From assembly GCF_002706795.1 (NCBI RefSeq), contig NZ_CP017705.1, positions 496,001 through 560,000 on the forward strand: a stretch of 64,000 nt of DNA, read 5' to 3'. This document shows, piece after piece, positions 1 to 8,801 of this stretch. The notes below the pieces were generated by a model. That model searched no databases, had not been told where the DNA came from, and worked only from the letters and a program-made list of their open reading frames with translations. Source of the DNA: Brevibacillus laterosporus DSM 25. GTDB taxonomy: Bacteria > Bacillota > Bacilli > Brevibacillales > Brevibacillaceae. How positions within the stretch are numbered: the first letter of the stretch is position 1; each line of letters begins with the position of its first letter. A program made the position numbers and the translations under genes.

Positions 1-7
1 GGCTGAC

Positions 8-1243
8 TCATTTATAGTGCCCCCCAATCTTGTGTGCCCTCTCCTTCACTTGACCAGCCGAGAGTATCGATACTGCGCGTATAATCGCATCATTGCCAAA
101 GCGAGATCGAATGCCATCCATGGTGTAGGCAAGAGATCGCTTTTTCATTTTGTCTTCAAATAAACTAAGCTGGCAAACATCATCTGGTGTCAATTGTCCA
201 ATGTGAACGCCCACGCTACGTACCGGGGAATGCTCCCAATGACGCTCAAACAATTCTAAGACAACTGCATAAATCGTCATCACATCGTTGGTTGGCTCTG
301 GCATTTTCATCTGTCGAAAAAAACCTGTCGGCACGTCAAAATCCGCTCCTCGGCATCCTACAGCTACGACCCCGCCCATTAGTTGCTTGCTTCTAGCTCT
401 TCTACACACTTCTTCACATAACTCCAACAAAACCACCTTAATCTCTTCTGCTGTATGATAGTCACGTGGTAATGTCATATGATGACCAACCCCCTTCTGA
501 ACATCATGCGCCTTAACCGATACAGGTGACTCATCAATGCCATGTGCAGTCCGCCAGAGCACTTCTCCATTTACTCCAAAACGTTTAATCATGACATCAA
601 GCGATGTTTCTGCTAACTGGCCAATCTTGTACATACCCATCCGATGAAGATGACGTTTCATCCGTGAACCTACGCCAAACAGCTTTTCGATGGGTAACTG
701 CCACAGCGTATCAGATAGCCTCTCTTTTTTGAGCCAAAAAATCCCATCCCCTTGCTTTTTAGCCATATCGCAAGCCATTTTAGCCAAAACCTTATTTTCG
801 CCAATTCCTACTCGGCAGACTACTCCTGTCTCCATGAGAACACGCTGTCTAATCTTAGTCGCAATCGCCTCTGGATCATTCCCAAATAATCGCAAGCTAC
901 CCGTAATATCGAGAAACTGTTCGTCAATCGAGAAAGGCTCCACTAAGTCGGTAAAGGATTCAAAGATAGTCGTAATTTGCGCTGCTACCTCCAAATAACG
1001 TTGCATGCGGGGGCGTACTACCACAAGATGTCGGCATTTTTGTTCAGCTTTCCACAAGGGTTCTGCTGTGGTCACACCATATGCTTTCGCTAACGAACAA
1101 GCAGCTAGTACCACACCGCTCCGCCTCTTTGGATCACCAGCCACCACGACAGCTTGATCACGAAGTTCTGGATTAGCCGCTTTCTCAACGCTTGCGTAAA
1201 AGCTTTGCATATCAATTAGAAAAATCACCCGCTTCTTGTGCAC
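8..1243 (-). CDS. yqjW: Y-family DNA polymerase (YqjW/UvrX type)
   Basis: Translesion DNA polymerase of the DinB/UmuC superfamily, 411 aa with the chosen start. The N-terminal palm begins with FLIDMQSFYASVE, which carries the first metal-binding Asp. The catalytic SIDE motif lies near residues 105-108 (PFSIDEQFLDI). Helix-hairpin-helix and little-finger regions follow. A C-terminal QLSLF pentapeptide fits a beta-clamp binding motif. The GTG at 1241-1243 was chosen because GGAG sits 8 nt upstream and the length then equals B. subtilis YqjW. The frame stays open to an ATG at 1294, but those residues look non-coding and overlap the LexA-like box. The gene ends 8 bases from the window edge. Family is certain; DinB versus YqjW subgroup is by overall resemblance. 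Confidence 0.88.
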   Translation of the reverse strand: MHKKRVIFLIDMQSFYASVEKAANPELRDQAVVVAGDPKRRSGVVLAACSLAKAYGVTTAEPLWKAEQKCRHLVVVRPRMQRYLEVAAQITTIFESFTDLVEPFSIDEQFLDITGSLRLFGNDPEAIATKIRQRVLMETGVVCRVGIGENKVLAKMACDMAKKQGDGIFWLKKERLSDTLWQLPIEKLFGVGSRMKRHLHRMGMYKIGQLAETSLDVMIKRFGVNGEVLWRTAHGIDESPVSVKAHDVQKGVGHHMTLPRDYHTAEEIKVVLLELCEEVCRRARSKQLMGGVVAVGCRGADFDVPTGFFRQMKMPEPTNDVMTIYAVVLELFERHWEHSPVRSVGVHIGQLTPDDVCQLSLFEDKMKKRSLAYTMDGIRSRFGNDAIIRAVSILSAGQVKERAHKIGGHYK

Positions 1244-1287
1244 CTCAAACACTCCTATCGAACGTATATTCTCGTCGAATAGTATAC

Positions 1288-1301
1288 CAAACACTTGTTC
1301 T
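1288..1301 (-). promoter_or_regulatory. Candidate LexA (SOS) box
   Basis: The 14-mer CAAACACTTGTTCT has the CGAAC-N4-GTTCG architecture of the Bacillus LexA/DinR box, with one mismatch in each half. It lies about 45 bp upstream of the polymerase GTG start. YqjW-type polymerases are SOS-regulated in B. subtilis, which supports the reading. No second good box was found; a CGAAC at 1259-1263 has no matching partner half. Confidence 0.55.
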
Positions 1302-1379
1302 TATTTATACTATGAACCAGAAGGTAATTTTATACAGTGATCAAGTGCATCGGGATAAAAAATATCATTTACCATATAA

Positions 1380-1408
1380 TTGCATTTATTTGAAATTAAT
1401 GCTATGAT
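1380..1408 (+). promoter_or_regulatory. Promoter of the marR-type gene
   Basis: A TTGCAT -35 (1380-1385) is followed after 17 nt by TATGAT (1403-1408). A TG dinucleotide at 1400-1401 makes it an extended -10. Transcription would start around 1415, so the repeat motif at 1431-1445 lies at or just after the start site. Confidence 0.6.
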
Positions 1409-1430
1409 AGCAACATTCTAATTAGCCTAC

Positions 1431-1445
1431 CTAACTATATGGATA
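1431..1445. promoter_or_regulatory. Candidate MarR operator, first copy
   Basis: CTAACTATAT (1431-1440) overlaps TATATGGATA (1436-1445). Both elements recur in the gap after the marR gene: the first as its exact reverse complement at 2078-2087, the second directly at 2098-2107. The position just downstream of the promoter fits autorepression. The operator role is inferred from the repeat alone. Confidence 0.4.
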
Positions 1446-1469
1446 TGTAGTCTCAAAAGGAGCACGCTC

Positions 1470-2033
1470 ATGAAAAAAGACCACTCAGAAGCAATGATAT
1501 CGAATAATGAATCCCTGTCCATGCAAATAGGAGCATACGAAGAGCTAATAAAGCAGACGATATCGAAGGACACGGACCCTATGCTAGCTAAGCTTGGATT
1601 AATCACACTATGGGTATCCGATAATGTATTAGATGCCATAGATATAGACTTGGCCCCTCTGGGAATCTCGGAAAGTAAATTAGGCTTCTTGTTGTTATTT
1701 ATTTTAGATCAAAAAAACGAGAAAGAAGCTAGTATGAGTCCATCAGCTATAGCTGATCGGTTGGGGATCGAACGAGCTTCCGTCACAAGCATACTCGATT
1801 GGATGGAAAAACGAGGATTGATAATACGCGATCACCACCCACAAGATCGCAGACGATTAATCATTAAGATCACGGAAAAAGGAAGAGAGATTACGTTTCG
1901 CTCGTTACCGATTTTCTGGTCCTCTTGTGCCTCTTTAGTGGAGGAATTTACCAAAGAAGAATGTCGAGTTTTAGAGAAAGTCCTAACGAAAATGCATGAA
2001 AGTACAAGGGCAAAGCTAAAGAAAGATAGATAG
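1470..2033 (+). CDS. MarR-family transcriptional regulator
   Basis: Winged-helix regulator, 187 aa. The DNA-binding part is visible as SPSAIADRLGIERASVTS (helix-turn-helix, about residues 90-107), followed by ILDWMEKRGLIIR and the basic wing HHPQDRRRLIIKITEKG. These are typical MarR features. An N-terminal extension of about 40 residues precedes the dimerisation helices. The ATG has AAAGGAGC upstream. The downstream neighbour on the same strand is a YVTN beta-propeller gene. Motifs shared by both upstream regions suggest the regulator controls itself and that neighbour. The ligand cannot be predicted. Confidence 0.85.
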   Translation: MKKDHSEAMISNNESLSMQIGAYEELIKQTISKDTDPMLAKLGLITLWVSDNVLDAIDIDLAPLGISESKLGFLLLFILDQKNEKEASMSPSAIADRLGIERASVTSILDWMEKRGLIIRDHHPQDRRRLIIKITEKGREITFRSLPIFWSSCASLVEEFTKEECRVLEKVLTKMHESTRAKLKKDR

Positions 2034-2077
2034 AGAGATAAATAAATGAATCATACAGCTCCCTTATTTTTTTCTCT

Positions 2078-2107
2078 ATATAGTTAGATAACCTTATTAT
2101 ATGGATA
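2078..2107. promoter_or_regulatory. Candidate MarR operator, second copy
   Basis: ATATAGTTAG at 2078-2087 is the exact reverse complement of 1431-1440. TATATGGATA at 2098-2107 repeats 1436-1445. The site lies in the gap between the regulator and the beta-propeller gene. A leader of about 110 nt follows; it contains AAAGGAGGTGAT at 2120-2131, a full-length complement of the 16S 3' end. Confidence 0.4.
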
Positions 2108-2217
2108 GTTAATTATATGAAAGGAGGTGATGTCCTCTAGTAGATCTCTATTACACTGTTTTCCAAGCTGAACTTTTTAAAAACATGAACGTTACACAAA
2201 CAAGGAGGTCAATCGTA

Positions 2218-3267
2218 ATGAACGTTACTAAAAATCAGGCTATTTTATCAGTCGTTAGCTCAAACGGTCGCAATATTCATTTTTTTGATGCAAAAACATA
2301 CGAAAAGGTAGGGAAAGTAACATCTCCTATTCCTGAACCACATGAGGTGTGTATTGATTCTAGACGTCAACTGTTATATGTAAGCATTACCTACCGTTCT
2401 GGAATTTATGGTCATGCGAAAGAAAACGGTCATGAAATCCTGGTTATCGATATCCCTACTTTTACCTTACTGGATACAATTGATATATCACCCGAGTTTG
2501 CTCCTCATGGATTAGCTTTTGATGAGCGCAACGACTTATTGTATGCCAGTGTAGAATCAAATGGTGGGGGCGTTATCGTTATTCATCCTGATACGCGACA
2601 AGTCCTCAATCGGATATCTACTGGGGCAAAAGGCTCTCATTGGTTTGTGATTCATCCAGAAGGTACAAAAGGATATTCCGCTAATAAAGAAGCGCCATTT
2701 ATTTCTGTTTTAGACTTACGTAAAAAAGAGCTAATGAAGAAAATTTCTATTCCATTTGGTAGTGAAGAGCTGGCCATTTCGCCTAACGGTCACCGAGTTT
2801 ATGTCCCTTTCCCAAGTCTCTCAAGTGATCATAAAAACGAACAGCCTACCCTTAGTATGATTGATACAGAAACAGATGTCATTATCAAAACGATAGCCTT
2901 TTCCGATATCATTCATCCTGTTCATGTGACAATTGACGGGAAGGTTTTACTCGGCCATCTACGCTATCAAGAAAAACCTTCAGCTATTACGAAGGACATC
3001 GTTGATTCAGTACCAGGATATGTATCGATTCTCGACGGGGAAACATTACAAGTCTTAGGCACGGTCGAAATAGATTTATTTCCTCTCAACATTCGCTCCT
3101 CCTCTGACGGAACCATTGGATATGTTTCCAATTTTAAATCAGGCACAGTAAGTGTATTAGATTTGATTCATTACAAGAAAATTCATACGCTTAAACTAGA
3201 TCAGCAAGATCAGTCTGTTCCTTCTATACATCCAAATGCTCATGGTATCGCCTATATAGAAATATAG
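2218..3267 (+). CDS. YVTN/YncE-like beta-propeller protein
   Basis: A 349-aa all-beta protein made of repeated blades of about 40-50 residues. Recurrent signatures such as HGLAFDERNDLLYASV, ISVLDLRKKELMKKI and GTVSVLDLIHYKKIHT are typical of YVTN/lactonase-type seven-bladed propellers. There is no signal peptide or membrane segment, so it is probably cytosolic. The ATG at 2218 was chosen over one at 2185 because AAGGAGG lies 9 nt upstream of it. Both ATGs start an ATGAACGTTAC repeat. The role is unknown. Proximity to the MarR gene and the shared operator-like motifs suggest regulation by that protein. Confidence 0.75.
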   Translation: MNVTKNQAILSVVSSNGRNIHFFDAKTYEKVGKVTSPIPEPHEVCIDSRRQLLYVSITYRSGIYGHAKENGHEILVIDIPTFTLLDTIDISPEFAPHGLAFDERNDLLYASVESNGGGVIVIHPDTRQVLNRISTGAKGSHWFVIHPEGTKGYSANKEAPFISVLDLRKKELMKKISIPFGSEELAISPNGHRVYVPFPSLSSDHKNEQPTLSMIDTETDVIIKTIAFSDIIHPVHVTIDGKVLLGHLRYQEKPSAITKDIVDSVPGYVSILDGETLQVLGTVEIDLFPLNIRSSSDGTIGYVSNFKSGTVSVLDLIHYKKIHTLKLDQQDQSVPSIHPNAHGIAYIEI

Positions 3268-3489
3268 AATGATGTAATAAAGGAAAGCTAACGATGTGTA
3301 TATGACACAGTTATCTTTCCTTTGCTACTTCCTGTATACCAATAAAAGAATTCATTTAGCTGTTATTTTTTCGTTACCTTTTTGTTACTTTTTTGAACAT
3401 TATGGAAACTATACGGAAATCTATATTTCACCAGATATTCAAGCAATGAGCACCCAAGAGGCAAAAGAGAGCGATTTATAGAGAAGATG

Positions 3490-3519
3490 TTGACAACAAC
3501 TAAACCTACAGAATAATAT
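3490..3519 (+). promoter_or_regulatory. Promoter of the MBL-fold gene
   Basis: A perfect TTGACA (3490-3495) and TAATAT (3514-3519) are separated by 18 nt. They lie about 40 bp upstream of the ATG at 3560. Confidence 0.6.
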
Positions 3520-3559
3520 TATTTTGCGTAAAAATTTTGTTTTACGGAGGCCCGATATT

Positions 3560-4225
3560 ATGGAAATTTCAAAGGGAGTAGAAATGCTTCATCTAGATTT
3601 TCATGGGAATATTATTCACCCAATTCTTTTGTGGGATCGAGAAATGGCTGTTTTAATAGACACAGGATTCCCAGGGCAAATTGAAGATTTACGCGTGGCC
3701 ATGGAAAAGGTAGAAGTGTCGTTCGACAAACTAAAAGTTGTGATTTTGACGCATCAGGATGTGGATCATATAGGCAGTCTTCCTGAGATTTTGCAGGAGT
3801 GTGGTAATAATGTTAAAGTTTATGCACACGAACTGGATAAGCCGTATATTCAGGGGGAGATACCGCTTTTAAAAGACGGGCACCTTGAGAATCCCCCGAA
3901 AGGCAAAGTGGACGATACCTTGATTGACGGTCAGGAACTGCCGTTTTGCGGCGGGATTCGCGTCATCCATACTCCTGGGCATACTCCCGGGCATATCAGC
4001 CTTTATTTAAGACAAAGTAAGACTCTCATTGCCGGGGATTCGATGTACAGTGTAAACGGGATTCTGGGGGGAATTCATGTCCCGACCACACCGGATATGA
4101 ATGCAGCTCGTCTCTCTTTAAAAAAGTATGTAGACCTCGACATTGCATCCGTGGTTTGTTATCACGGGGGATTAAGTAATGTAAATGGTAATGATCAAAT
4201 ATTAGGACTTAGCCAAGGATTATAA
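3560..4225 (+). CDS. Metallo-beta-lactamase-fold hydrolase
   Basis: A 221-aa protein of the MBL superfamily. The metal-binding loop is THQDVDHIG (about residues 64-72). Later metal-binding regions are HTPGHTPGH and AGDSM, followed by a C-terminal CYHGG. The first loop reads H-x-D-x-D-H instead of the canonical H-x-H-x-D-H, so one metal ligand is an Asp. This variant is common in a Bacillales subgroup of these proteins. The ATG at 3560 was chosen because ACGGAGG lies 9 nt upstream. The gene stands alone between its own promoter and terminator. The substrate cannot be predicted; lactonase, thioesterase or glyoxalase-like activities are all possible. Confidence 0.8.
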   Translation: MEISKGVEMLHLDFHGNIIHPILLWDREMAVLIDTGFPGQIEDLRVAMEKVEVSFDKLKVVILTHQDVDHIGSLPEILQECGNNVKVYAHELDKPYIQGEIPLLKDGHLENPPKGKVDDTLIDGQELPFCGGIRVIHTPGHTPGHISLYLRQSKTLIAGDSMYSVNGILGGIHVPTTPDMNAARLSLKKYVDLDIASVVCYHGGLSNVNGNDQILGLSQGL

Positions 4226-4301
4226 AGTTAAAGTTTCAGCGGATTATCTTTTGGTGAAACGATGTTGTTACGCTAACGGGGATCGATATTTCAAATAAAC
4301 C

Positions 4302-4345
4302 AAAGCCAGTCTATCACTTCATTTTCGTGTTACGACTGGCTTTTT
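4302..4345 (+). terminator. Terminator after the MBL-fold gene
   Basis: AAAGCCAGTC (4302-4311) pairs with GACTGGCTTT across a 22-nt loop and runs into a T tract. Confidence 0.75.
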
Positions 4346-4444
4346 CTGTAGGGAGATTGATTAGTCTAATACTTTATTTTCTCTGAACACTGGAGCTTTC
4401 TGACTGCCATTGTTGTATACACAAAAATACCCTAGCCTATCAAG

Positions 4445-4483
4445 TAAAAACCAGTCTACCCCTCTTTTAGGTTTAGACTGGTT
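4445..4483 (-). terminator. Terminator of the DUF1499-like gene
   Basis: On the minus strand, AACCAGTCTA pairs with TAGACTGGTT and is followed by TTTTAC. It begins immediately after the stop codon at 4484. Confidence 0.75.
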
Positions 4484-4915
4484 CTATGTTTGAAGTAATC
4501 TTTTTTGTAAAAGCTCATGAGCTTCATACTCTTCCTCTCGTGAGGATAGCGCTGCCTGCAAAGCACCAAAGAAGTGGGAAACGTGCCGATAACAGGCACC
4601 AAGATCACCCATACAGGAGCGTTTAGCTGATACTATATCCACTGTGCTCTTGCCTGTAAACAACGGGTAAACGGAGATAACCACATCATATTGATGAAAC
4701 CACTCTATGGTCTCTACCATGATTTCACCTCGTTCCAGATCTAAATGAATGATCTTCCACTTGGGTAAATAGTGTTCTAAAGTCCAAAGCACAATCGGTA
4801 CTAACTCAGACTGATCCATCTCAAAATAACGCGTGGCTAGCATGGGGTCCCAAGCCTGTTCATATGTTTCTTCCTGGTTTTCCCACAAGCCAGTGATGAT
4901 GCGCAAAAAAGACAT
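4484..4915 (-). CDS. DUF1499-like small protein
   Basis: A 143-aa soluble protein. The C-terminal half resembles DUF1499 proteins: a hydrophobic strand VVISVYPLFTGKSTVDI, then SAKRSCMGDLG and an amphipathic helix, equivalent to the VDVRSxSRxGxxDLG signature of that family. The start at 4915 was chosen because AGGAG lies 10 nt upstream. An in-frame ATG at 4987 would add 24 residues that do not look like protein. It is a monocistronic gene with its own terminator. The function is unknown, and the family assignment rests on the C-terminal motif only. Confidence 0.6.
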   Translation of the reverse strand: MSFLRIITGLWENQEETYEQAWDPMLATRYFEMDQSELVPIVLWTLEHYLPKWKIIHLDLERGEIMVETIEWFHQYDVVISVYPLFTGKSTVDIVSAKRSCMGDLGACYRHVSHFFGALQAALSSREEEYEAHELLQKRLLQT

Positions 4916-5188
4916 GCTGCCCTGCTCCTCTTTCCTCGTGCTGTAGATACTAAGAATCATCATAGTGAAAAAAGAATCTTTCGCCAACTCTTTCCTTGAA
5001 ATGACGAAACTTTGCCATAATTAAAAACGCTTTCATCCTATAATGGTAACGAACAACTATTCATTTTTCATTTTATCCTTTACTATAAGCATTTGCCTTA
5101 GAAAATTCCCCCACCATTTGACTCTATGTACGTTTCCCGTGAAACCATCCCGACCAAATTACGTAACTTACTATAGAGGTGATCAAAA

Positions 5189-6475
5189 GTGGATAAACGA
5201 GTGCAAGAGATTATTACTGCTACAAATGAAAAATTTGGTCTGCATACGTATCACTTACATACGAGCCGTTTATATGCAACGGCGGATACTATTCGTGGTA
5301 CAACCTATCAATTAAGCATGGAATGGTTTGTAAACGGGGTGACAGAACGTACTGAGGATGATTTGAATCCACCCGGTACAGCCGTAATCGAATATGATAT
5401 TAGCTCTAAGCGCTTTACCAGTGTCATTTTTGTCGGAGGAGAAAATTTTTCCACAAGCTCCACACGCTTCTCAACGTATTCAGAAATAATAGAGTGGGTA
5501 GAAACAGAAACAGGACTTCGTCATGAAGAGCAGTTCATTCTAAATGATCGGACACAGCCCTCAACCACCTACAATTTTACAGCCTGCCATAATGGAGTTC
5601 CTTTCTCCCCAGGTGGAATGATTACGGTAGAACATAATGATAAAGGACAGCTTATTTCTTTTTCAGTAAGTGGATCGTTTCCTACAAAAGAAATGATAAA
5701 AGAAGAGCCCTATACAATTGTCCTAGATGAAGATGTAATACAAATCGCAAACGAACAGGTTAGCTTACTCGATTTCCCTTCAACAGAGCAAAACAAATGG
5801 ATACCGGCTTATGCGCTCGAAGAAATTTATATAACCAATGATTTATCAACAACCTATCCTTTTGAAGTTATAGTAGATAATCGGTTTCGATTGAATATCG
5901 ACCATGTTTTTCAATGGGACACACCATTAACGCTTACGTATGAGGGACAAGAACTTACCCTGTTTCAGAACCAAGCGGAAGTGTCAGCCGAGCAAGCATT
6001 TGCTAACGAACCACATCCAGATATGTTACCAATTACACAGGCTGAGCAGCAGCGAGCCATTCAGGCAATCTCCGACTTTTTACGTTCTATGTATCCAACA
6101 GAGTCAGGACGCTGGAAACTAACCTATCTGTACCGGCAAAATAGCTATATCCAGGCAATACTCCGACCTGTTTCTAGCACCAAAGTGATATCAGCTAAAA
6201 TCACCTTATTCTTAGACCCGAAACAACTGCATATCGTCTCCTATTTTGATAATCAGTTCTTTTGGAAAGACGTATATGGAAATCTAGCGCAAGCTGAACC
6301 TATAGCAATTGACAAAGAGCTTGCCTTCGAACGGCTTAAACAGCACCTCACTTTAACGCCCATATATGTATTGCATCCAGAGAAAACCCATTATGTATTG
6401 TGTGGGAAACTAGATTGTCATTATGGAGTACTGGCAACGAATGGTGAAGTAATTTTGTTAGATTCCATCGACTAG
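5189..6475 (+). CDS. Uncharacterised protein, possibly YcdB/YcdC-like
   Basis: A 428-aa protein starting with GTG; GAGGTGATC lies shortly upstream. There is no signal peptide or membrane segment. The sequence is rich in beta-strands and Tyr/Thr and appears to hold two related halves. The final segment, HYVLCGKLDCHYGVLATNGEVI, resembles the closing strand of YcdB/YcdC repeat (PepSY-like) domains, where a Y-V-DA-TGE-I pattern is usual. Flanking terminators make it monocistronic. The function is unknown and the family assignment is tentative. Confidence 0.55.
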   Translation: MDKRVQEIITATNEKFGLHTYHLHTSRLYATADTIRGTTYQLSMEWFVNGVTERTEDDLNPPGTAVIEYDISSKRFTSVIFVGGENFSTSSTRFSTYSEIIEWVETETGLRHEEQFILNDRTQPSTTYNFTACHNGVPFSPGGMITVEHNDKGQLISFSVSGSFPTKEMIKEEPYTIVLDEDVIQIANEQVSLLDFPSTEQNKWIPAYALEEIYITNDLSTTYPFEVIVDNRFRLNIDHVFQWDTPLTLTYEGQELTLFQNQAEVSAEQAFANEPHPDMLPITQAEQQRAIQAISDFLRSMYPTESGRWKLTYLYRQNSYIQAILRPVSSTKVISAKITLFLDPKQLHIVSYFDNQFFWKDVYGNLAQAEPIAIDKELAFERLKQHLTLTPIYVLHPEKTHYVLCGKLDCHYGVLATNGEVILLDSID

Positions 6476-6550
6476 TCAAGGGACCTTGATTTCCTCTACA
6501 TCGATTGGTTTCTAAACAAAAGATTTTTGTAAATGAACACAAGTACGATC

Positions 6551-6628
6551 AAAACGACTCATATTTCGTCGTTTTCCACACGAAAACCCCCTCACCCTTC
6601 TAAAATCTAGAAGCGGGAGGGGGTTTCT
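6551..6628. terminator. Tandem hairpins, bidirectional terminator
   Basis: The first hairpin is AAAACGAC (6551-6558) with GTCGTTTT (6568-6575). The second, stronger one pairs AAACCCCCTC (6584-6593) with GAGGGGGTTT (6617-6626), with an inner CTTCT/AGAAG stem. It lies between the convergent plus-strand gene ending at 6475 and recG ending at 6747, so it probably serves both. Confidence 0.8.
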
Positions 6629-6746
6629 TACATCACAAATCATTGTTCTTATTTATAATCTTTTTCGTCCTATAAGTATAAGACAATACTCAAAATCATC
6701 TACATTCGTTATCCCCAAAAAAGAACAAAGAACGCCTTTTGCTTGT

Positions 6747-8801
6747 CTAATCTAAAACGGTACCATCTAAAATTCCTTGCTCTCGCAAATAGGAGCGCAA
6801 ATATTCATAAGCAGGCTCTGTCCAAAACTCATCCTTATTGACCATAACCGCTGCTTCCTGGCGAGCTACCTCCAACGCCTTATAGTCGCTGAGTAAATCT
6901 GCTACCTTAAAGTCAGGAACCCCGCTCTGCTTGGTTCCAAAGAAATCACCTGGACCACGAAGCTCCAAATCGCGTTGAGATAGTTCAAAACCGTCATTCG
7001 TTTCGCACATGACACGCATCCGTTCTTTTCCAACTTCTGATTTAGGATCGGCAATGAGTACACAATATGACTGATCAGCACCACGACCAACACGTCCACG
7101 TAACTGATGCAATTGGGCAAGACCAAACCGCTCAGCATCATAGATTACCATAAAGGTTGCATTCGGCACGTTTACCCCAACCTCTACTACGGTCGTCGAA
7201 ACAAGAATCTGAGTGTTTGCACTAGCAAATGATTGCATGACTTCATCCTTCTCTTTGGACGGCAAACGACCATGCATCAAGCCTACCTGGTACTCCTGAA
7301 AATACATACTTAATTGCGCATGCACATCAATCGCATTTTGTACATCTAGCTTGTCGGATTCTTCAATCAAAGGACAGATTACATAGGCTTGGCGACCTTG
7401 TGATAGTTCTGCTCGCATCCGTTCTAGCACTTGATGAAACTGCTCATGCTTAGCCCATGAAGTCTCTACTGGTTTACGTCCAGCTGGCATCTCATCGATT
7501 ACAGAGACATCCATATCGCCAAAAGCCGTGATTGCCAACGTACGTGGGATAGGTGTAGCTGTCATGAATAAGACATCTGGACAAAGTCCCTTGTTACGTA
7601 ACACACGCCGTTGTTCGACCCCAAAGCGATGCTGCTCGTCTGTTATCACTAGCCCCAGTTTGGAGAAAAATACATCGTCCTGAATGAGTGCATGCGTACC
7701 AACTACTACATCCAAGCTTCCTGATTGCAGAGCTTCAAGCAACTCCCGACGTTTTTTCCCTGAAACAGAACCTGATAATAGTGCGATCTGTAGCCCCAAT
7801 GGCTCTAATAAACTTGTTAATGAATGCAAATGCTGCTCAGCCAAAATTTCTGTGGGCACCATTAAAGCCCCTTGATAACCAGCTTTCACTGTAGCATACA
7901 GGGCAATAGCTGCTACCACTGTTTTACCGGAGCCTACATCCCCTTGCAATAAACGATTCATCGCATAGGGGGCCTGCATATCATCTAGCACCTCTTTTAC
8001 CACACGTTTCTGAGCTCCTGTTAACGGAAACGGTAGGGAACGCACGAATTCTCGCACCAGCTCCAGCGGAATGGCTTGTGCAACCCCCTCTGTCTGTTGA
8101 CGTGTTATCCGACGAAACGCCTGCATTTTTACTTGAAATAAAAAGAGTTCTTCAAACATAATGCGGCGGCGAGCTTGATGACCTTCTTGTGCATCCCCCG
8201 GAAAATGGATCAACTCAATTGCTTCATGACGTGGCAATAAACGATAGCGTTCTACTAGTTCCTGAGGTAAAATTTCCGGAATTAACTTACCGTATTTTTC
8301 AAGAGCACGCTGAATGATTTTGCGTAAAAATAAAAGATTAATTCCTGCACTTAGAGGATAAACCGGAACTAGATCATTGCGTTTTTGGGCCCGTGGTGAA
8401 TCTTTTTGTGTCATTTCACTCACGGTAATTTGTAATTTATGCTTGTCCCACTTTCCTGTAACTACGATCTCTTTACCTGGAGATAACTGCGTTTTAACGT
8501 ACATTTGGTTAAACCAAACAGCTGTAACCACTACGCGATCCATGACGAGTTTGACACTGATCCGTGATTTCTTTTTGCCAAAAAAGCGAACAGAGGGCTC
8601 GCCGTAGACTGTGCCTACAAGAGTAACCCTCTCCTCATGCTTCACTTCAGTTAAATCGCGGATGCGATAATCCTCATAACGCGATGGAAAATACTCTACT
8701 AAATCCTTGATGCTGTAGATGCCAAGCGCCTCTAAATCTTTGGCCCGCTCTTCCCCAATTCCATACAGGTTGCTAACAGGCCCGGCTAACAAATCAATCA
8801 T
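6747..8801 (-). CDS. recG: ATP-dependent DNA helicase RecG
   Basis: Branch-migration helicase that remodels stalled forks and recombination intermediates. At 684 aa it has the family's usual length. It has an N-terminal wedge/OB domain (about 1-240), Walker A GDVGSGKT at residues 287-294, and a DEQH box at 388-391 (ITDEQHRFGVEQR). The helicase C domain includes QLRGRVGRG, and a TRG-type C-terminal region follows. The start overlaps the sdaAA stop by 8 bp, so it is translationally coupled. In B. subtilis recG also follows sdaAA but is followed by fapR. Here a terminator and convergent accessory genes come next. Confidence 0.97.
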   Translation of the reverse strand: MIDLLAGPVSNLYGIGEERAKDLEALGIYSIKDLVEYFPSRYEDYRIRDLTEVKHEERVTLVGTVYGEPSVRFFGKKKSRISVKLVMDRVVVTAVWFNQMYVKTQLSPGKEIVVTGKWDKHKLQITVSEMTQKDSPRAQKRNDLVPVYPLSAGINLLFLRKIIQRALEKYGKLIPEILPQELVERYRLLPRHEAIELIHFPGDAQEGHQARRRIMFEELFLFQVKMQAFRRITRQQTEGVAQAIPLELVREFVRSLPFPLTGAQKRVVKEVLDDMQAPYAMNRLLQGDVGSGKTVVAAIALYATVKAGYQGALMVPTEILAEQHLHSLTSLLEPLGLQIALLSGSVSGKKRRELLEALQSGSLDVVVGTHALIQDDVFFSKLGLVITDEQHRFGVEQRRVLRNKGLCPDVLFMTATPIPRTLAITAFGDMDVSVIDEMPAGRKPVETSWAKHEQFHQVLERMRAELSQGRQAYVICPLIEESDKLDVQNAIDVHAQLSMYFQEYQVGLMHGRLPSKEKDEVMQSFASANTQILVSTTVVEVGVNVPNATFMVIYDAERFGLAQLHQLRGRVGRGADQSYCVLIADPKSEVGKERMRVMCETNDGFELSQRDLELRGPGDFFGTKQSGVPDFKVADLLSDYKALEVARQEAAVMVNKDEFWTEPAYEYLRSYLREQGILDGTVLD

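Noticed and set aside
3296-3481. 61-codon frame after the beta-propeller gene
   Set aside because: No ribosome-binding site, AT-driven hydrophobic composition and no family resemblance. It overlaps the region just before the MBL promoter.
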